Position numbers and translations under genes: made by a program. A DNA stretch of 64,000 bases, from positions 1,550,001 to 1,614,000 of the forward strand of contig CAVVOX010000002.1 of assembly GCA_963749875.1 (NCBI GenBank). The letters run 5' to 3'. The notes beneath the pieces are model-generated. The model saw only the letters and a program-made list of their open reading frames with translations, searched no databases and was not told the DNA's origin. The stretch comes from JAHQVI01 sp963749875 (lineage in GTDB: Bacteria; Pseudomonadota; Alphaproteobacteria; Rhizobiales; Rhodomicrobiaceae). This document shows positions 34,206-43,922 of this stretch, piece after piece; the stretch's first letter is position 1; each line of letters starts with the position of its first letter.

Positions 34206-34282
34206 GCAGGGCAAAGCTATATACAATTCATGCGGACCCAGCCAAGTTCGCCCCGCTCCAATCGACAGGCGAAGGAAAACCG

Positions 34283-35476
34283 ATGACTGCCGACACCGTC
34301 GCGCAACGCAATGTGGTCGTGCTGACAGCGGCGCAGGCGCTCGCCGGAGCAAGCCCCGTCATCGTCATCTCGCTCGGCGGGGTGGTCGGCCAGATCCTTG
34401 CGCCAAGTCCGGCCGTTGCAACCCTGCCGGTCAGCGTCTTCCAGCTTGGGCTTGCCCTCGGCACCATCCCGGCAGCCTATCTCATGCGCCGGATCGGACG
34501 GCGGGACAGCTATCTGATCGGCGCGACCATTGGCATTATCGCCGGGCTGACCGCAGCCCTCGGCGTTACCGCCGGGACCTTCGTGCTGTTCTGCCTCGGT
34601 ACTTTCATCGCCGGATTCTACAATGCCTTTGCCCAGAGCTACCGTTTCGCCGTCACAGACGCCGCCACGGCCCGCTATCACGCACGAGCGATTTCCTGGG
34701 TCATGGTCGGCGGGATGATCGCCGCCGTGATCGGGCCGCAGGTGGTGATCTGGACCCGCGATAGCATCAGCGGCGTGCCTTTTGCCGGCGCCTTTGTCGG
34801 GCAAGCCGCTCTCGCTCTGCTGGCGCTGCCGGTTCTGGCCAATTTTCGAAATTCCAGGCCGGCCGATACCATGCGCACGGCCGGCAATGGCCGCCCCCTC
34901 ATCGAAATCCTCATGACGCCGCGCTTCATGCTTGCCGCCACTACCGGGCTTGTCGCCTACGGTCTGATGAGCTTTGTCATGACCGCCGCGCCCATTGCTA
35001 TGGTGACATGCGGCCACACTGTCGGCCAGGCGGCGCTCGGCATTCAATGGCATGTGCTGGCCATGTTCGGCCCCAGCTTCGTCACCGGCGCTCTGATCGC
35101 GCGCTTCGGCAAGGAGCGTATCGCCGCAACGGGCCTTGTCCTGATCGCGATTTCCGCCGCCACAGCGTTGTCCGGCTTGGCTCTCGCCAATTTCTGGTTT
35201 TCGCTGATGCTGCTCGGCGTTGGCTGGAATTTCGGCTTCATCGGCGCAACCGCCATGGTCGCCGAGTGTCACACGCCGGAGGAACGCAGCAAAGCGCAGG
35301 GCGCAAATGACTTCATGGTCTTCGGCACGGTGGCGGCAGCATCCTTCTTCTCGGGCACGCTGCTCAACTGGTCCGGCTGGGCGACGATTAACTGGCTCGT
35401 CTTTCCGGTAGTCGCGCTGGTGCTGGTGCCGCTGCTCTGGCAGGCTGCGAGGCAGAATGCTGCCGTGGCGCAATAG
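34283..35476 (+). CDS. MFS family transporter
   Basis: Inner-membrane secondary transporter, 397 residues with about twelve predicted helices. ATG 34283 has GAAGGA seven bases upstream. The typical loop motif between helices 2 and 3 appears as YLMRRIGRRDSYLIG. A central cytoplasmic loop (NFRNSRPADTMRTAGNG) separates the two halves. The overall pattern resembles the NNP-independent, drug or unknown-substrate MFS group (Bcr/YceL-like). Substrate cannot be inferred. It is divergent from the DUF3141 remnant and convergent with the winged-helix regulator. Confidence 0.88.
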   Translation: MTADTVAQRNVVVLTAAQALAGASPVIVISLGGVVGQILAPSPAVATLPVSVFQLGLALGTIPAAYLMRRIGRRDSYLIGATIGIIAGLTAALGVTAGTFVLFCLGTFIAGFYNAFAQSYRFAVTDAATARYHARAISWVMVGGMIAAVIGPQVVIWTRDSISGVPFAGAFVGQAALALLALPVLANFRNSRPADTMRTAGNGRPLIEILMTPRFMLAATTGLVAYGLMSFVMTAAPIAMVTCGHTVGQAALGIQWHVLAMFGPSFVTGALIARFGKERIAATGLVLIAISAATALSGLALANFWFSLMLLGVGWNFGFIGATAMVAECHTPEERSKAQGANDFMVFGTVAAASFFSGTLLNWSGWATINWLVFPVVALVLVPLLWQAARQNAAVAQ

Positions 35477-35504
35477 CGGCTCGCCCCAGGCAGAAGGCCC
35501 TCTT

Positions 35505-37103
35505 TCAGTCCATCGATAGTCCGGCCTTTCGTAAACCTTTCGCAACGTGGTCGCGATCGCTCGGCTTTGCGAAAGGAAGAATGCTCAGCGAGGCGACCGT
35601 CATGTCAGGGTGCGCACGCTGCAGATCGCGGCAAGCGTCCCGCGCCTCCTCAAGCCGGCCGACTTGTGCCAAGCTTGCCGTATATACGATCAGCCCGAGC
35701 CACCAGTCGGGGCGGAGCTCGATCACGGAGGCTGCGTTCTCCAAAGCCTCCGGATAGCGTGATGCAAGATAGTGTGCCAGCGCCAGACCGAAATAGCGAT
35801 GGGGGTTCAGCGGATCGCTCGGATTGATTTTCAGTGCCAGCTCGTTATTGGCAATCGACTCATCGGACTCTCCACCCCATGCGAGCACGGTTCCGAGCGT
35901 ACCGTAAGCCAATGAGAAGCTTGGGTTGATGTCCAAAGCGCGCTTCAGCGAGATAATCGCCCGGTCGTGTTGGCAGGCCATTAGATGCGCAAGCGCCATC
36001 ATCCAAAGCGCATATTCATCCGCCTCTTCGGCGACAACGGCTCGCTGGGCATATTGCATCACACGCTCGACCACATCCTGATCCCACGGTATGAAGCCTC
36101 TGTAGGCCTGGTGCCATATTCCGGCGGCAAGCAGACGGCAAGCCTCCCCATTGGTCGGCTCCAGAAGGAGCGCCCTCTCCGCTAGCGACACCAGATCCCT
36201 CAGTCCGTCAGCGGTCGCCTGATAGAGGCGCTCCCGTGAACGCGCCAGAAGATCGCCGACACGAGCCGAATGCCTTTGCGTTCGCAGAGCCGCCTTGCCC
36301 TCGCTCACAATGAGCTGCACTTGGACCGAGGCAACGACACATTGCGCGAAGTCATCCTGTAACTCGAACAAGCCTGCGTTTGGACGGTCGATCTTCGTGG
36401 CCCAGATGTGGTGCCCCGTCTCGGTCTCAACCAGCTGCGCAGTCATCCGGAGCCGATCACCGGCCATGCGGACCCGGCCGTGAAGGATATATCGCACGCC
36501 CAGGTTCTTGCCCACTTCGCGCACGTCGACTGCCCGCCCTTTATAGGTGAACATCGTGGTGCTCGCGATGACCCAGAGAGCCTTTATGCGGGACAGGCCG
36601 GTGATGATGTCGTCGGTCAAGCCGTCGGCAAAGCTGTCGAATTCAGCATCGCCGCCCATGGCTTCGAAAGGGAGAACCGCGATGGATGGCTGGTCAGGAA
36701 AAGCCAGGGCCACTTCAAAGGTGCCACCGGCCGGCGCTTCTTCGCAGGCTTCGGATCGAGGCGCAATGCCACCATGTCCGTCGTCCATTGGCAGCTCCGT
36801 CGCGACGTCGCCTACGAAGCGAACGCCCTTGCGCGGAAAGGTACGGATCAGACGTTGCTGGGTGCCGCTGTCGCCAAGCGCGCAGCGAACGGCATTGATG
36901 CGGGTGGTTAGTGTCGATTCCGAAATAATACGGCCGTGCCAAACCGCTGCAATCAGGTCGTCCTTGCTGACCACCCGTCCGCGGTTGACGATGAGATATT
37001 GCAGAAGATCGAAGACCTGCGGTTCAAGCGAGATGAGGTCGAGGCCGTGTCGCAATTCCCGCCTTTCATCATCAAACGCATAGTCTTCGAAACGGTAGAT
37101 CAA
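35505..37103 (-). CDS. Winged-helix (OmpR/CadC-type) regulator with TolB-like and TPR domains
   Basis: About 532 residues. The N-terminal DNA-binding domain (YRFEDYAFDDERRELRHG, SLEPQVFDLLQYLI, FPRKGVRFVGDV) is of the Trans_reg_C type. A linker leads to a TolB-like/adenylate-cyclase-associated segment (SIAVLPFEAMGGDAEFDSFA, ILHGRVRMAGDRLRMTAQL) and then TPR repeats (FSLAYGTLGTVLAWGG, PHRYFGLALAHYLASRYPE). I choose TTG 37103, preceded by a run of eight G, since the stretch further upstream is unlike any domain. Many alphaproteobacteria carry several such regulators; their ligands are unknown. Confidence 0.86.
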   Translation of the reverse strand: MIYRFEDYAFDDERRELRHGLDLISLEPQVFDLLQYLIVNRGRVVSKDDLIAAVWHGRIISESTLTTRINAVRCALGDSGTQQRLIRTFPRKGVRFVGDVATELPMDDGHGGIAPRSEACEEAPAGGTFEVALAFPDQPSIAVLPFEAMGGDAEFDSFADGLTDDIITGLSRIKALWVIASTTMFTYKGRAVDVREVGKNLGVRYILHGRVRMAGDRLRMTAQLVETETGHHIWATKIDRPNAGLFELQDDFAQCVVASVQVQLIVSEGKAALRTQRHSARVGDLLARSRERLYQATADGLRDLVSLAERALLLEPTNGEACRLLAAGIWHQAYRGFIPWDQDVVERVMQYAQRAVVAEEADEYALWMMALAHLMACQHDRAIISLKRALDINPSFSLAYGTLGTVLAWGGESDESIANNELALKINPSDPLNPHRYFGLALAHYLASRYPEALENAASVIELRPDWWLGLIVYTASLAQVGRLEEARDACRDLQRAHPDMTVASLSILPFAKPSDRDHVAKGLRKAGLSMD

Positions 37104-37223
37104 AAGCCCCCCCCTTTCGCCTATCGCGGCGTAAATGAAGGGTTTCTCAAGAGCAAATAAAGGTGACCTCAAAGATCACGAGCCGCATCGGGAGCATGAT
37201 TTTCCTCTGCCCTGGAGGTCGCC

Positions 37224-37893
37224 ATGCTCAAGCAGATCATCTTGTCCGGAACGCTAATCGTCTTAGGTACAATCAATATGTCCAGCGCCCTTGCTATGGA
37301 GGACCCGACGGGACCAACGGAGCAAATAGGGCCGACGACAGATAATACGGTAAAGACACCACCTGTTTCAATCGCAATCATAAACCGTTTGCCGTCGGAC
37401 CTTCGCTCCCGTGAGATGCGGCTCCCAAGCCACGCTTTGATGAAGGAGATCGTCGACTGGCTTTCCGGCAATTTCGGCCTGCCCGCGATTTATGACTATC
37501 CGCACATCGCGTTCGCAAGCCCTGTGCGCCTCGCCTCCATCCGCCATGAGGAGCCTGCATCGAGCAATGGGCGAGAAACCGGCATCGAACATCCGACGGC
37601 AACGGCCATACAGCCGCAGGATGTTGTCGCTCTCTATAACAAATCCACACAGGACAATTTTCCTTGCCGACGATTGGACTGGCGCGTCCCCGGCCGAGAT
37701 CTCAGTGCTCGTGCATGAGATGGTTCACCACCTGCAAAACATGGGGCGCCTTGTCTTTGCGTGTCCGTCGGCGCGGGAAAAGCTCGCTTACGAAGCCCAG
37801 GAGCGATGGCTCAGACGGTTCGGACAGGATCTGGAAAGCGCATTCGGAGTCGACAGGCTCACGATACTCGTCAGGTCCGCGTGTAGTCTTTGA
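37224..37893 (+). pseudogene. Exported HExxH protein (DUF6647-like) with a frameshift
   Basis: Reading starts at ATG 37224 (GGAGG upstream) with a signal peptide (LSGTLIVLGTINMSSALA). The first frame continues to DVVALYNKST near 37640. The continuation in the other frame is RTIFLADDWTGASPAEISV, LVHEMVHHLQ and YEAQERWLRRFGQDL, ending at 37893. A single extra A (or two missing bases) in AACAAATCC at about 37640 links the frames. The HExxH sequence HEMVHH is a zinc protease-type site. The C-terminus has Cys residues for disulfides. Either a broken gene or a sequencing error. Confidence 0.78.
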
Positions 37894-37967
37894 GCCCGGC
37901 AGTGAAATGCAGACGATTATGATTGCAACTGATTTAGCCGCGTGACCGCTTCGGCCTTGCCTCCGCG

Positions 37968-38864
37968 TCAGATCGCTTCTCTCAGCTTGGCGCGCGGATT
38001 ATAGGGGTGCTTGCCGGCCCATTCTTCCATGAAGTCGAAAAGGTCGCGGTCGATGCGCTCGGGCAGGACGACGTCGAGCTTGACGAGCTGATCGCCCGTA
38101 TTGCCGGTCTGGGCATTTCTGACGCCCTTGCCGCGCAGACGCAGGACCTGGCCGCTGGAGGCGCCCTTCGGCACGGTCAACGCGACGCGCCCGTTAATGG
38201 TCGGCACTTCGACCTTCGCGCCGAGAACGGCTTCGTAAAGCGCGATCGGCAGATCGAGAAGAATATTGTCGCCGTCGCGCTCGAAATAGAAATGCGGACG
38301 GATCTTCAGCTCAATCAGCGCATCGCCCGGGAGCCCCCGGCCCACGCCCGGCCCGCCTTTCCCCTTCAGCCGCAGAACCTGCCCCTGCACGACGCCGGAC
38401 GGCACGGTGATGTCGAGCGTTTCGCCTTCCGGCAACAGCACCCGCTTTTTCACCCCGTTCACGGCCTCGAGAAATTCGATCTCCAGGTGATAGCGGTAAT
38501 CCATACCGCGCATGTTGAAGCCGCCGGTTCCGGGGCCCGAGCGGCCGAAGAAATCACCGAAAATATCGCTGAAATCGCCGAAATTGTCCGAGGTGCGATA
38601 GCGTCCCGAACCATTGCCGCCGTAAAAGCCGCCCATCTCCCGGCCGCTGGCATCGATCTCGCCGGCATCGTAGCGGCGGCGTTTGTCAGGATCGCCCAGG
38701 ATGTTGAAGGCGGCTGAGACCTTCTTGAACTTCTCCTCGGCCGTTGCATCGCCCGGATTGCGATCGGGATGGTATTCCTTCGCCAGCTTGCGGTAAGCCG
38801 CACGAATCTCATCGTGACTCGCCGCCTGCTTCACATTCAAGATTTGATAAAGATCCTGGTTCAT
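37968..38864 (-). CDS. DnaJ/CbpA-like J-domain chaperone
   Basis: About 298 residues from ATG 38864. A J-domain (residues 3-70: YQILNVKQAASHDEIRAAYRK with HPDRNPGDATAEEKF, the HPD motif intact) is followed by a Gly/Phe-rich linker (GGFYGGNGSGRYRTSDNFGD) and the DnaJ C-terminal substrate domains (LEIEFLEAVNGVKKRV, LRLKGKGGPGVGRGLPGDAL, ending PYNPRA). No zinc-finger domain, so it is CbpA-type rather than DnaJ. It probably works with DnaK. A paralogue at 48159-49085 has the same domain order and has CbpM next to it; this one does not. Confidence 0.9.
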   Translation of the reverse strand: MNQDLYQILNVKQAASHDEIRAAYRKLAKEYHPDRNPGDATAEEKFKKVSAAFNILGDPDKRRRYDAGEIDASGREMGGFYGGNGSGRYRTSDNFGDFSDIFGDFFGRSGPGTGGFNMRGMDYRYHLEIEFLEAVNGVKKRVLLPEGETLDITVPSGVVQGQVLRLKGKGGPGVGRGLPGDALIELKIRPHFYFERDGDNILLDLPIALYEAVLGAKVEVPTINGRVALTVPKGASSGQVLRLRGKGVRNAQTGNTGDQLVKLDVVLPERIDRDLFDFMEEWAGKHPYNPRAKLREAI

Positions 38865-39062
38865 GTCCGCATTCACATTGCGCAAGCGGCGATTATTGCA
38901 GAACGATTAGGGCACGATCACGAATGCATGAACCGGCATCATCAACAAGAGTCTCTCGCCCACAGCGCTAACGACAGGCCCACTCAGCTCCTCTGGCGCG
39001 AACCGAAGGCGCGGAAGGAAGACCTCGTCGGCGCTGGCGGAGGCTCAATCCGAATTTCAGGT

Positions 39063-40556
39063 TCACAATTCAACAACTGCGCAAGCGCCTTGAAACGTCG
39101 GCGCAAGGAACTCGCCATCCAACATCGCAAGACTTTCAGGCAATTGTAACACGAGTTTGTGTTCATAACAGCCGATCGTCGTCTGGTTGAGAATGCCCTG
39201 CATATTCGCCGACAGCTTGGCCGCGACGCGCGCAGCCGTGCCGAGAATGTGCGCACGCCTGTTCAGCACGCGTCCGGCGAGTTTCCGGAGCGCCGGGCTG
39301 AAATCGCCGGTGAGCGAGCGTTCATGGCTGTAATAGACGGAGAGCGCCAGGTAAGCGCGGCCGGGGTGATCCACGCCGACGAAGGCAGACTGCGCGATGA
39401 GGCCCAGGGCCTTTTCACCGCGATAATCGGGGTGGCCACGCCAGCCGACATCGACCAGCAGGCACACCGCATGGCGCAAGCGCTGCTCTGCGTCCGTCTC
39501 CTGCAATTCCTCCGACCGGAACAAGCCGCTCGTCCAACGGAAAAACTCATCACCATAATCGAAGGAGCGCGCCCGCCGCGCGGCCATATCCTCACAGGCC
39601 GACAAGAGGGGATCGAGCGCCTGCTGCGCCGGGGGCAGGTTGGCGTAGAGCGTGCCTTCGCGAACGCCGAAGGCGGAAAAGATGATCTTCGACGGTGTGA
39701 TCCTCTCGGTGAGCCGCTTGAGCAATAACAGACCGTGGGGGACCATTTCGCGGCGGTCCCGCGAAAGCTTTTGCAGGCTTTCCGCTTTTGGCGTCTTGGT
39801 GACGACGGCGGAGGTGAGATTGTCGAGCTGTTTCAGCGACATCGTATAGTGATGCGTGATGCTGAGCGGGTAGTCCGTCTCAAGCATATGGAGGCGCGCA
39901 ACCGCGCGCCAGGTGCCGCCGATCAGATAGAAGGGACGCCCTTTGCCCTGCTCGAGCCAGTCGGCTTTTTTCAGATGCCGTTCGATATGGGCGGACGCCT
40001 TGTTGAAATCCCTTCCGGCGGCGTCGATGAGATTGAGACTGCCGAGCGGAAAGGAGGCTTCCTTCACCATCTTCCCGCCCGCGATATCCATCAGCTCCAG
40101 ACTGCCGCCGCCCAGATCGCCGGCAAAGCCGTCAGGGTCGATGAAGCCCGATACGATGCCCGCGGCGGCAAGCTCGGCCTCTTGCCGGCCATCGAGAATT
40201 CGAATGGCCATGCCGCAACAGTCTTCCGCCTCGGCGATGAACTCGGCGCCGTCCGTCGCGCTGCGCACAGCTTCCGTCGCGAAGGCGTAGCTGCGTTTCA
40301 CCCGCGTCTGCTCGCACAGCTTGCGAAAGCGGCGCAGCACCGCGAAAGCGCGCCGGGTGGCCTCCTTGTTCAGATGGCCGTCCGGCGTGCGCCGTCTTCC
40401 GAGGCCGCAGAGCAGTTTCTCGTTGAGGACAGGGCTCGGGCTGCGGATTTCGTCTTCATAGACGACGAGGCGGATGGAATTGGAGCCGATATCGATAACG
40501 GCGACGGGATTCTCCTCCTGTGTGAAGATTTTTCCGCGCCAATCCACCGGACTCAA
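39063..40556 (-). CDS. ppx: Exopolyphosphatase (Ppx/GppA family)
   Basis: Removes phosphate from polyphosphate ends or acts on pppGpp. The ASKHA-type phosphatase has VAVIDIGSNSIRLVVYE at the N-terminus and GDLGGGSLELMDI for the second phosphate loop. The 497-residue length is normal for the alphaproteobacterial form, which carries a helical C-terminal domain. TTG at 40556 overlaps the ppk stop by 4 bp (TTGA) and has AGGGCGGA upstream, so the two genes are coupled. Confidence 0.93.
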   Translation of the reverse strand: MSPVDWRGKIFTQEENPVAVIDIGSNSIRLVVYEDEIRSPSPVLNEKLLCGLGRRRTPDGHLNKEATRRAFAVLRRFRKLCEQTRVKRSYAFATEAVRSATDGAEFIAEAEDCCGMAIRILDGRQEAELAAAGIVSGFIDPDGFAGDLGGGSLELMDIAGGKMVKEASFPLGSLNLIDAAGRDFNKASAHIERHLKKADWLEQGKGRPFYLIGGTWRAVARLHMLETDYPLSITHHYTMSLKQLDNLTSAVVTKTPKAESLQKLSRDRREMVPHGLLLLKRLTERITPSKIIFSAFGVREGTLYANLPPAQQALDPLLSACEDMAARRARSFDYGDEFFRWTSGLFRSEELQETDAEQRLRHAVCLLVDVGWRGHPDYRGEKALGLIAQSAFVGVDHPGRAYLALSVYYSHERSLTGDFSPALRKLAGRVLNRRAHILGTAARVAAKLSANMQGILNQTTIGCYEHKLVLQLPESLAMLDGEFLAPTFQGACAVVEL

Positions 40557-42784
40557 TCCGCCCTGTCCCGGTCGCCGCCGACGAAAACCCGCGGCGGGAA
40601 GCTGTTCGCCAAAGCCTCTCCGCGCCCGGACAGGCTTGGATTGGTCATGAAATATTCGTGGGCGTTGAACGGTTCCTCGCCCGGATCCGGTTTGATCCGG
40701 ACGGATGTGCCGTCAGGGAGAACGCGCCAGCTTTGCTGGTTATCCTTCAGATTGGCGGCCATGATCTGCCCGAGAACCTGCTCATGAACCGTGGGGTTGG
40801 TAATCGGTACCATGGCTTCGACGCGCCTGTCGAGATTGCGCGGCATCATATCGGAGGAGCTGATATAGACATGCGCCGTCGGCGAAGGGAGGCGCCGGCC
40901 ACCGCCGAAGCAATAGATCCGGCTATGTTCCAGGAAGCGGCCGATAATGCTCTTGACGCGGATATTCTCCGACAGTCCGGGAATGCCGGGCCGCAGACAG
41001 CATATGCCGCGGACGATCAGCTCGATATGAACGCCGGCGAGACTCGCCTCATAGAGCGCGTCGATGATACCGGGATCGACGAGCGCATTCATCTTCATCC
41101 AGATGACCGCCGGCCGCCCTGCGCGCGCATGAGCGATCTCCTCCTGGATATGATGCATGACCCGCGCCCGGATACCATGCGGCGAGGTCGCCATGGCCTC
41201 CAGCTCGGCGGGTTCGGCATAGCCGGTGATGAAGTTGAACAGCCGTGTGACGTCGCGCCCGATGACGGGATCGACCGTGAAAAAGGAAAGGTCGGTGTAA
41301 ACACGCGCGGTCTGGGGATGGTAGTTGCCCGTGCCGATATGGCAGTAGGTCTGCAACTCGCCGCCCTCGTAACGCATGACCTGCCCGAGCTTGGCGTGCG
41401 TCTTGAACTCGATGAAGCCGAATATGACATTGACGCCGGATTTCTCCAGATCCCGCGCGACCTTCAAATTCGCTTCCTCATCAAAACGCGCCTTGATCTC
41501 CACAAGCGCGGTCACAAGCTTTCCCGCCTCCGCCGCCTCCATGAGCGCTTCGACAATGGGTGATTTCCGGCTCGTGCGGTAAAGCGTCCATTTGATCGCC
41601 ACGACATCGGGATCGGCCGCCGCCTGCCGCAGATATTGCAGCACCACATCGAAGGATTCGTAAGGGTGGTGAACGATGAGATCCTTTTGCCTGATGGCGG
41701 CGAAACAATCGCCGTTATATTCGCGAATGCGCTCGGGGAAGCGGATGACGAAAGGTTCGAACTGCAAATCCCGCCGCTCATCCATAATGAGCTGGGAGAC
41801 GTCGGACAGCGCCAGCAGGCCGTATTGAATCGAGACCGCATCCTCAGCCACTTCAAGCTCGCTCTGGACGAATTTGCGCAGCGAGGCCGGCATGGAGCCC
41901 TCGATCTCCAGGCGGATGACCGTTCCGTGACGCCGCTTTTTCAGGGCCGCCTCGAAGGTCAGCACCAGATCCTCGGCCTTTTCGCTGATCTCGACATCAC
42001 TGTCCCGAAGCACGCGGAAACCGCCGATCGCCCGGATCTGATATCCGCGGAATATCCGCTCGGCAAACAGCCCGATGAGCGTGTCCAGCCGGATGAAGCG
42101 GATTGGCGGCCGCTCGCCATTGCCTTTGCGGCTGTCGCCAGGCAGACGGATGAAGCGATTGAGCCGGCTCGGAATGGGCAGAATGCTATGCGTTACCGTT
42201 CCAGGTGTGTCCCGTCTTTCGCATTCCAGCGCCAGCACAAAACCACGATTGGGGACGAACGGAAAGGGATGCGCCGGGTCGATCGCAATCGGCGTCAGGA
42301 TCGGAAAGATGTGGCTGAGAAAATGGTCTTCGAGCCATTTGTGCTCCGATTTGCTGAGATCCCGCGGATCGACGATGGAGATGCCGTTCTCCGCCAATTC
42401 GCCTTTCAGGCTTACCCAGTTTTTTTGCTGCTGTTCCGTCAGCGACCCGACGACATCGTTAATCTGCCTGAACTGCTCGAGCGGCGTCAGACCGTCTCCG
42501 CTGGAGGTGGTGATGCCCGCCTTGATCTGACCGATCAGCCCCGCCACGCGGACCATATAGAATTCATCGAGGTTCGACGCCGAAATCGAAAGAAAACGAA
42601 TGCGCTCGAGCAACGGGTGCTTGGCATTGTCGGACTCGGCAAGGACGCGCAGATTGAACTGCAGCCAGGACAGCTCCCGATTATAGAAGCGCCGCGGACC
42701 GAATGCGGCAACGCGCTCCGCTACGCCGGGCATCCGCCGTCTTTTCGCCGCCTGCGGCGCTGCTCCTTTGCGATCACTTGCCAT
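40553..42784 (-). CDS. ppk: Polyphosphate kinase 1
   Basis: Makes polyphosphate from ATP reversibly. The 743-residue product shows the PPK1 pattern: N-terminal RFYNRELSWLQFNLRVLAES, the active-site His of HIGTGNYHPQTARVYTD, and the C-terminal SSDMMPRNLDRRVEAMVPI. ATG 42784 follows AGGGAAG. The gene is directly upstream of ppx, forming a synthesis/degradation pair. A dispersed repeat begins about 16 bp upstream of the start codon. Confidence 0.96.
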   Translation of the reverse strand: MASDRKGAAPQAAKRRRMPGVAERVAAFGPRRFYNRELSWLQFNLRVLAESDNAKHPLLERIRFLSISASNLDEFYMVRVAGLIGQIKAGITTSSGDGLTPLEQFRQINDVVGSLTEQQQKNWVSLKGELAENGISIVDPRDLSKSEHKWLEDHFLSHIFPILTPIAIDPAHPFPFVPNRGFVLALECERRDTPGTVTHSILPIPSRLNRFIRLPGDSRKGNGERPPIRFIRLDTLIGLFAERIFRGYQIRAIGGFRVLRDSDVEISEKAEDLVLTFEAALKKRRHGTVIRLEIEGSMPASLRKFVQSELEVAEDAVSIQYGLLALSDVSQLIMDERRDLQFEPFVIRFPERIREYNGDCFAAIRQKDLIVHHPYESFDVVLQYLRQAAADPDVVAIKWTLYRTSRKSPIVEALMEAAEAGKLVTALVEIKARFDEEANLKVARDLEKSGVNVIFGFIEFKTHAKLGQVMRYEGGELQTYCHIGTGNYHPQTARVYTDLSFFTVDPVIGRDVTRLFNFITGYAEPAELEAMATSPHGIRARVMHHIQEEIAHARAGRPAVIWMKMNALVDPGIIDALYEASLAGVHIELIVRGICCLRPGIPGLSENIRVKSIIGRFLEHSRIYCFGGGRRLPSPTAHVYISSSDMMPRNLDRRVEAMVPITNPTVHEQVLGQIMAANLKDNQQSWRVLPDGTSVRIKPDPGEEPFNAHEYFMTNPSLSGRGEALANSFPPRVFVGGDRDRAD

Positions 42785-42799
42785 CAGACTTCCCTGATC

Positions 42800-42932
42800 C
42801 TAGATCAACGCTCGTTCGAGGGGAGTCACTTGAACGAGGTCAAGTTGATCTATATCAAAAGGCAAGCGCAACTGTCCCCTCGTCCATCCCCGCCTTCGCG
42901 GGGACATGCTTGGACGCGCGTTGCGCTAGCGC
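42800..42932 (-). repeat. Dispersed two-hairpin repeat, copy D (complete, reverse orientation)
   Basis: The reverse complement carries TAGCGCAACGCGCGTCCA, the CCCCGC-GAAG-GCGGGG core, and the second arm with AGATCAACTTGACCTCGTTC. It begins 16 bp upstream of ppk, so it may lie between promoter and gene. Confidence 0.88.
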
Positions 42933-43163
42933 AGCTTCGGCACCCCGCGCCCCGCACCTCTGGTCATGTCGCCTGAAGACCATGGGAGATCGGCGCTGCT
43001 GAGGACCGCCCTGACAAAGACCGCCCCACGGTGGTCCTTTCTAACATCATGCTATGAAAATTGTAAAAACACCAAAGCGATCCCCGCCAGGCGGTCATGG
43101 AAGGCCCCGAAAGGGCTTTAGCGCGGGATCAATTTGAACGGAAACGGTTTCCCCAAATTCAGC

Positions 43164-43191
43164 CGAAATCCCCGTGAAAACGGGGATTTCG
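43164..43191. terminator. Perfect 12-bp hairpin with GAAA loop
   Basis: CGAAATCCCCGT-GAAA-ACGGGGATTTCG, a perfect stem with a GNRA loop on the plus strand. It lies 33 bp after the stop of hdaA. No T-run follows on either strand, so intrinsic termination is uncertain; a protective or processing hairpin is possible. Confidence 0.5.
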
Positions 43192-43223
43192 AAGCTGTTG
43201 TCTCCGATGAAACCGATCGCGCT

Positions 43224-43922
43224 TCAGCCCCGGTCTCCCGCGTCCCCTTCGGCCTGTTCGCGGACGGCGAAATATTTCGAAGCAAGGCCCCGTGTCACCC
43301 GCCGGCGTTCGGCAAAGGCGGCCAGATCGAGCGCCTCGACGAGCTTCTGCGCGGCCGCCATGGAGCGTTCCATCCGGCGCAGCAAATAGCCGACTACACC
43401 CGGTTCGACGCTGATCTGACGGTCGGTAAAGAGCTTCACGAGCACCGCCCCCAGAAGCGCCTCGTCGGGCTCCTCGATCGTCACGAGCGCGGCCGATCTC
43501 AGCCGGGAGCGCAGATCCGGCAGCGAGACGGCCCAAGCGCCAGGCTGCGTACGCGCCGTAATCAGTACCTCGAAGCGGCGCTCACGGGCAAGATTGAGCA
43601 AATGGAAAGCGCTGTGTTCGTCGAATGCCGTGCGGTCGATATCTTCCATGACGACCGGCCCCGGCCGATCACAAACCCGCTCCACCGCTTTCCCGACATC
43701 GGAGGCCGCAAAGGTCTCGGCGCCGGAGCGCGCGCGCCAGACATTGACAAGATGCGTCTTGCCGGAGCCTTCCGGTCCGGTGAGCACGGCGATGGGGGAC
43801 GGCCAATCGGGCCAGGCCCGGATCAGCCCGACAGCCTTTTCGTTCGAGGCGCTGATGAAGAAGTCCTCGCTGCCCAATGCCGGGATATGGGGCAGCTCGA
43901 AAACCAGCTGGGACTGCGTCAC
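43224..43922 (-). CDS. hdaA: HdaA, DnaA-related regulatory ATPase of replication initiation
   Basis: Promotes DnaA-ATP hydrolysis with the sliding clamp, limiting re-initiation. The 232-residue product starts with a clamp-binding-type peptide (TQSQLVFELPH). The AAA+ core shows Walker A TGPEGSGKTHL, Walker B PVVMEDIDRTAFD and sensor-like PDLRSRLRSA. It ends in a helical domain. GTG at 43922 overlaps the upstream pgsA-like stop by 4 bp, with GGAGCGA upstream. No DnaA domain IV is present, which fits HdaA. Confidence 0.92.
   Translation of the reverse strand: MTQSQLVFELPHIPALGSEDFFISASNEKAVGLIRAWPDWPSPIAVLTGPEGSGKTHLVNVWRARSGAETFAASDVGKAVERVCDRPGPVVMEDIDRTAFDEHSAFHLLNLARERRFEVLITARTQPGAWAVSLPDLRSRLRSAALVTIEEPDEALLGAVLVKLFTDRQISVEPGVVGYLLRRMERSMAAAQKLVEALDLAAFAERRRVTRGLASKYFAVREQAEGDAGDRG

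Noticed and set aside
34217..35545. Minus-strand frame of 442 residues opposite the MFS gene
   Set aside because: His/Glu/Gly-rich, no motif; the plus-strand MFS gene has helices and a ribosome-binding site.
42703..43002. Short frames that share NEVKLIY and SPPSRGHAWTRVAL with frames near 23705 and 49720
   Set aside because: These are translations of the dispersed repeat, not a protein family.
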